A DNA stretch of 64,000 nucleotides, taken from Candidatus Kapaibacterium sp. (GTDB lineage: Bacteria > Bacteroidota > Ignavibacteria > Kapaibacteriales > NICIL-2). The stretch covers positions 28,915 through 92,914 of the forward strand of contig JANWWF010000001.1 of the NCBI GenBank assembly GCA_025055755.1, given 5' to 3'. The translations under genes and the position numbers were made by a program. How positions within the stretch are numbered: position 1 is the first letter of the stretch; each line of letters opens with the position of its first letter. The notes under the pieces were generated by a model that saw nothing but the letters and a program-made list of their open reading frames with translations, was not told where the DNA came from and ran no database searches. Positions 62,092 through 64,000 of the stretch are shown piece after piece.

Positions 62092-63093
62092 ATGGGGACA
62101 CTACGCTTTATCGCGTGTTACATAGCAAGTACCGCTATGCTAATGGCGCAAGAAAGTGCGCCATTAGCAGTAGCCTCCTATCTTTTACGACCAATCTCCG
62201 CACGTGCTGTTGGTTTAGGAGGGATGCAGGTTGCTTGCGCAGATGAGCCAACAGCCATTTTTTCTAATCCGGCACTGCTTGGCTACCTTGGACCTAAAAG
62301 TGCCATAACTGGTGGCGTTACAGCCCTTGCATTCGGACGCTCCCTGACTAATATTGCAGCAACATTCGAGCTATCCAGTAACCTCTCAATCGGTGGCGGA
62401 ATCCTCGGAATGAATCAAGGCACAATTACTCGTCGTGACCTTGATGGAACGCTTCTCGGCTCGAGTACTATTTGGCAAGGTTCTGCAAATGTTGGAGCAA
62501 CCTATCGCCTGACTACAGAAACTGCGATAGGTCTAAGTGGACGAGTGTTACTTTCCACTGCTCCCGATCCTGCTGCAACAGGAAACGGTGCTGCAATAGA
62601 TGCAGGCATGGTAACCTCTTTCCTCAACATCGCCACAGTGGGATTAAGTGTGCAGAACCTTGGATTTATGAAAATTGGGGCAGAGCGTTTCTCTCTCCCT
62701 TGGATGATACGCTTGGGGATATGCAGCATAATTCCGTTCTCAGAGCAGACGGTGGCTGTCACCTCACCGACCTTGGGAAATGTTGATACTGTTAGTACCC
62801 CAAGTAGTGAGTACCTTCTCATCGGAATTGAAGGATTTGTCCGAGCTGGAGCGTCAGTACCAACAATTGTTGCGGGAATCGAAGTTGTCCCCCACGAACT
62901 TGTTTCTCTTCGTTCTGGCGTAACTGTCTATGGTGAATCACTCGGGAGCACCCGGATTTTCCCGCAGACACTCCTCGGCGGTGGTATATCACTGCGTTTA
63001 CCCCTCTCATTCTCTCTTCGGGTGGACTATGCGCTTGCCCATAGTTTCACTGCTTCCCTTACACACACACTGTCCCTTGTTGCAGAACTATGA
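62092..63093 (+). CDS. PorV/PorQ-family outer-membrane beta-barrel protein
   Basis: A 333-residue protein with a signal peptide (FIACYIASTAMLMAQ) and the family start ISARAVGLGGMQVACADEPTAIFSNPALL. The rest is beta-rich with the alternating pattern of an outer-membrane barrel. PorV and PorQ act in type IX secretion, moving cargo from the translocon to its attachment site. The upstream T9SS-tagged protein supports that link. Whether it is PorV or PorQ cannot be told. Confidence 0.8.
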   Translation: MGTLRFIACYIASTAMLMAQESAPLAVASYLLRPISARAVGLGGMQVACADEPTAIFSNPALLGYLGPKSAITGGVTALAFGRSLTNIAATFELSSNLSIGGGILGMNQGTITRRDLDGTLLGSSTIWQGSANVGATYRLTTETAIGLSGRVLLSTAPDPAATGNGAAIDAGMVTSFLNIATVGLSVQNLGFMKIGAERFSLPWMIRLGICSIIPFSEQTVAVTSPTLGNVDTVSTPSSEYLLIGIEGFVRAGASVPTIVAGIEVVPHELVSLRSGVTVYGESLGSTRIFPQTLLGGGISLRLPLSFSLRVDYALAHSFTASLTHTLSLVAEL

Positions 63094-63145
63094 AAAGTGG
63101 CAAAGCACGATTCCATAGGTCTATCTCCTGGCACAGTGAAACGCG

Positions 63146-64000
63146 ATGAATTCCCCAACCTCTTGGAGAAAGAGATTGGCAGGGAGTACGCGGCAAGGTC
63201 TTCGAATCATACTTTTACTCATCTTTTTGGTGTTAAGCTTTCCTTACGCTGCAGCCCCTATCTACACTATCCTGCCAGCAGAACATTTCCACGGGAATGA
63301 GTGGTTCAATCCTTACCATGATGTTGACCTCAACACTCCCTGGAAAAAGGTAAATACTCATCTCCACAGTCGTGTGTGGTGGGGCACTACTGATGGTCAT
63401 AAAAACACTCTCCATGAAATTGCAGCCGTGTATCGACAACTCGGATATGCTGCTATAGCTCTCTCTAACTACCAACGCATTGATTCAATAGGGTATGGTT
63501 GGACACACTTGCCTTGCTACGAACATGGATACAACATCCAGAAAACGCACCAGATAGTCCTTGGTGCCCAATCAGTGATTTGGCTCGACTGTATCCTTCC
63601 TCAGACCCTATTTATCAAGCAATGGATACTCGACATACTTCGCCCTACGGCTGAAATAACTATCCTGGCCCACCCGGCGTTTGGCCGTCCCAGTTATTAC
63701 GAACGCGACTTGAACTTCCTTGGAAATTATGATGGAATTGAGGTGTTCAACCACTATCGAACCTCGTGGGCACATTGGGACTCTGCTCTATCGAACGGTA
63801 TCATTGTTTGGGCAGTTGGCAATGATGATTGCCATGATGTTCAAAGCAATAAGGAAACAGGTGTATGCCTAACTTTAGCGCCATTACCAGTTCAGTGGAA
63901 GCCATCAGATCTCTACCACGCTTTTCATTCTGGCAAAACGATAGCTGTTCGCACCTATCAAGCTTCACTTCCCATCACAGGTATCATTCAGCGCATACAG
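63146..64000 (+). CDS. PHP-domain metal-dependent phosphoesterase, exported (3' end outside window)
   Basis: An open frame from the ATG at 63146 to the right edge (285 codons seen). A basic N-terminus and hydrophobic segment (GLRIILLLIFLVLSFPYAAA) form a signal or anchor. The PHP motifs follow: NTHLHS, the histidine of ILAHPAF, and the aspartate and histidine of GNDDCHD, all metal ligands in this family. It is probably a surface or periplasmic phosphoesterase; the substrate is unknown. It lies 52 bases after the PorV-like gene, in the same direction. Confidence 0.85.
   Translation, partial: MNSPTSWRKRLAGSTRQGLRIILLLIFLVLSFPYAAAPIYTILPAEHFHGNEWFNPYHDVDLNTPWKKVNTHLHSRVWWGTTDGHKNTLHEIAAVYRQLGYAAIALSNYQRIDSIGYGWTHLPCYEHGYNIQKTHQIVLGAQSVIWLDCILPQTLFIKQWILDILRPTAEITILAHPAFGRPSYYERDLNFLGNYDGIEVFNHYRTSWAHWDSALSNGIIVWAVGNDDCHDVQSNKETGVCLTLAPLPVQWKPSDLYHAFHSGKTIAVRTYQASLPITGIIQRIQ

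Noticed and set aside
1-64000. CRISPR array, prophage, insertion sequence or restriction system
   Set aside because: No tandem repeats with spacers, transposase or integrase motifs, or methylase/nuclease pairs were found on either strand.

Overview
The window reads as chromosomal DNA from a member of the Bacteroidota/Chlorobi superphylum, most like the Ignavibacteria/Kapabacteria branch. The evidence is a type IX secretion (T9SS) C-terminal sorting domain on at least two proteins, a PorV/PorQ-like barrel, an Oar-type TonB-dependent receptor, a GlmU-like protein of the Bacteroidota type, a short primary sigma factor without region 1.1, and promoter boxes of the Bacteroidota form TAnnTTTG. The lineage call is inference; the markers are visible in the sequence. 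Gene density is very high. No stretch over 300 bases lacks a gene, and no CRISPR array, insertion sequence, prophage or rRNA gene was found.

Layout. Positions 1-3062 (minus) hold the N-terminal 1,020 codons of a TonB-dependent receptor that runs off the left edge. Positions 3251-6625 (plus) hold pyrG, an FKBP-type isomerase and a GlmU-like enzyme. Positions 6643-15641 (minus) form one compact fatty-acid/phospholipid operon: yceD, rpmF, plsX, fabH, fabD, fabG, acpP, fabF, rnc and a TlpA-like protein. Positions 15723-21590 (minus) hold a STAS protein, ExbB, two ExbD, TonB, a small membrane protein, a PstS-like lipoprotein and a TPR protein. Positions 21641-27079 hold hup, pyrB, carB and prmC. 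Positions 27197-36132 hold greA, ribBA, yajC, tgt, a VanZ-like gene, nnr, a flavin reductase, dedA, murQ and mgtE. A small plus-strand island (36250-36609) carries rpsT and tRNA-Arg(ACG).

Positions 36657-46429 (minus) hold housekeeping genes in tight order: nuoF, nadD, an orphan sugar-type ABC permease, glycyl-tRNA synthetase, an S41 protease, a DUF1289 protein, the primary sigma factor, a NuiA-like nuclease-inhibitor homologue, pdhB, a 97-residue unknown and a TPR lipoprotein. Positions 46480-52833 (minus) hold secG, a glycosyltransferase, a T9SS-sorted surface protein, an OmpA-family protein and a pseudouridine synthase. From 52903 to the right edge everything is on plus: uvrC, a GlgE-like GH13 protein, a YfhO-like membrane protein, a HAD phosphatase, def, a FimV-like membrane protein, a tiny T9SS-tagged protein, a PorV-like barrel and a PHP-domain protein cut by the edge.

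Most of the window is core metabolism and envelope biogenesis. Three points stand out. The tRNA-guanine transglycosylase keeps its catalytic aspartates but has lost all four zinc ligands. A GH13/GlgE-like protein coupled to uvrC lacks the near-invariant region II arginine. A NuiA-like protein keeps the family's C-terminal threonine. A recurrent TAnnTTTG element, twice with TTG exactly 21 bases upstream, lies before at least eight transcription units. Translation signals are mixed: some genes have strong Shine-Dalgarno sites (the FKBP gene, rpmF, plsX, carB), many have none.
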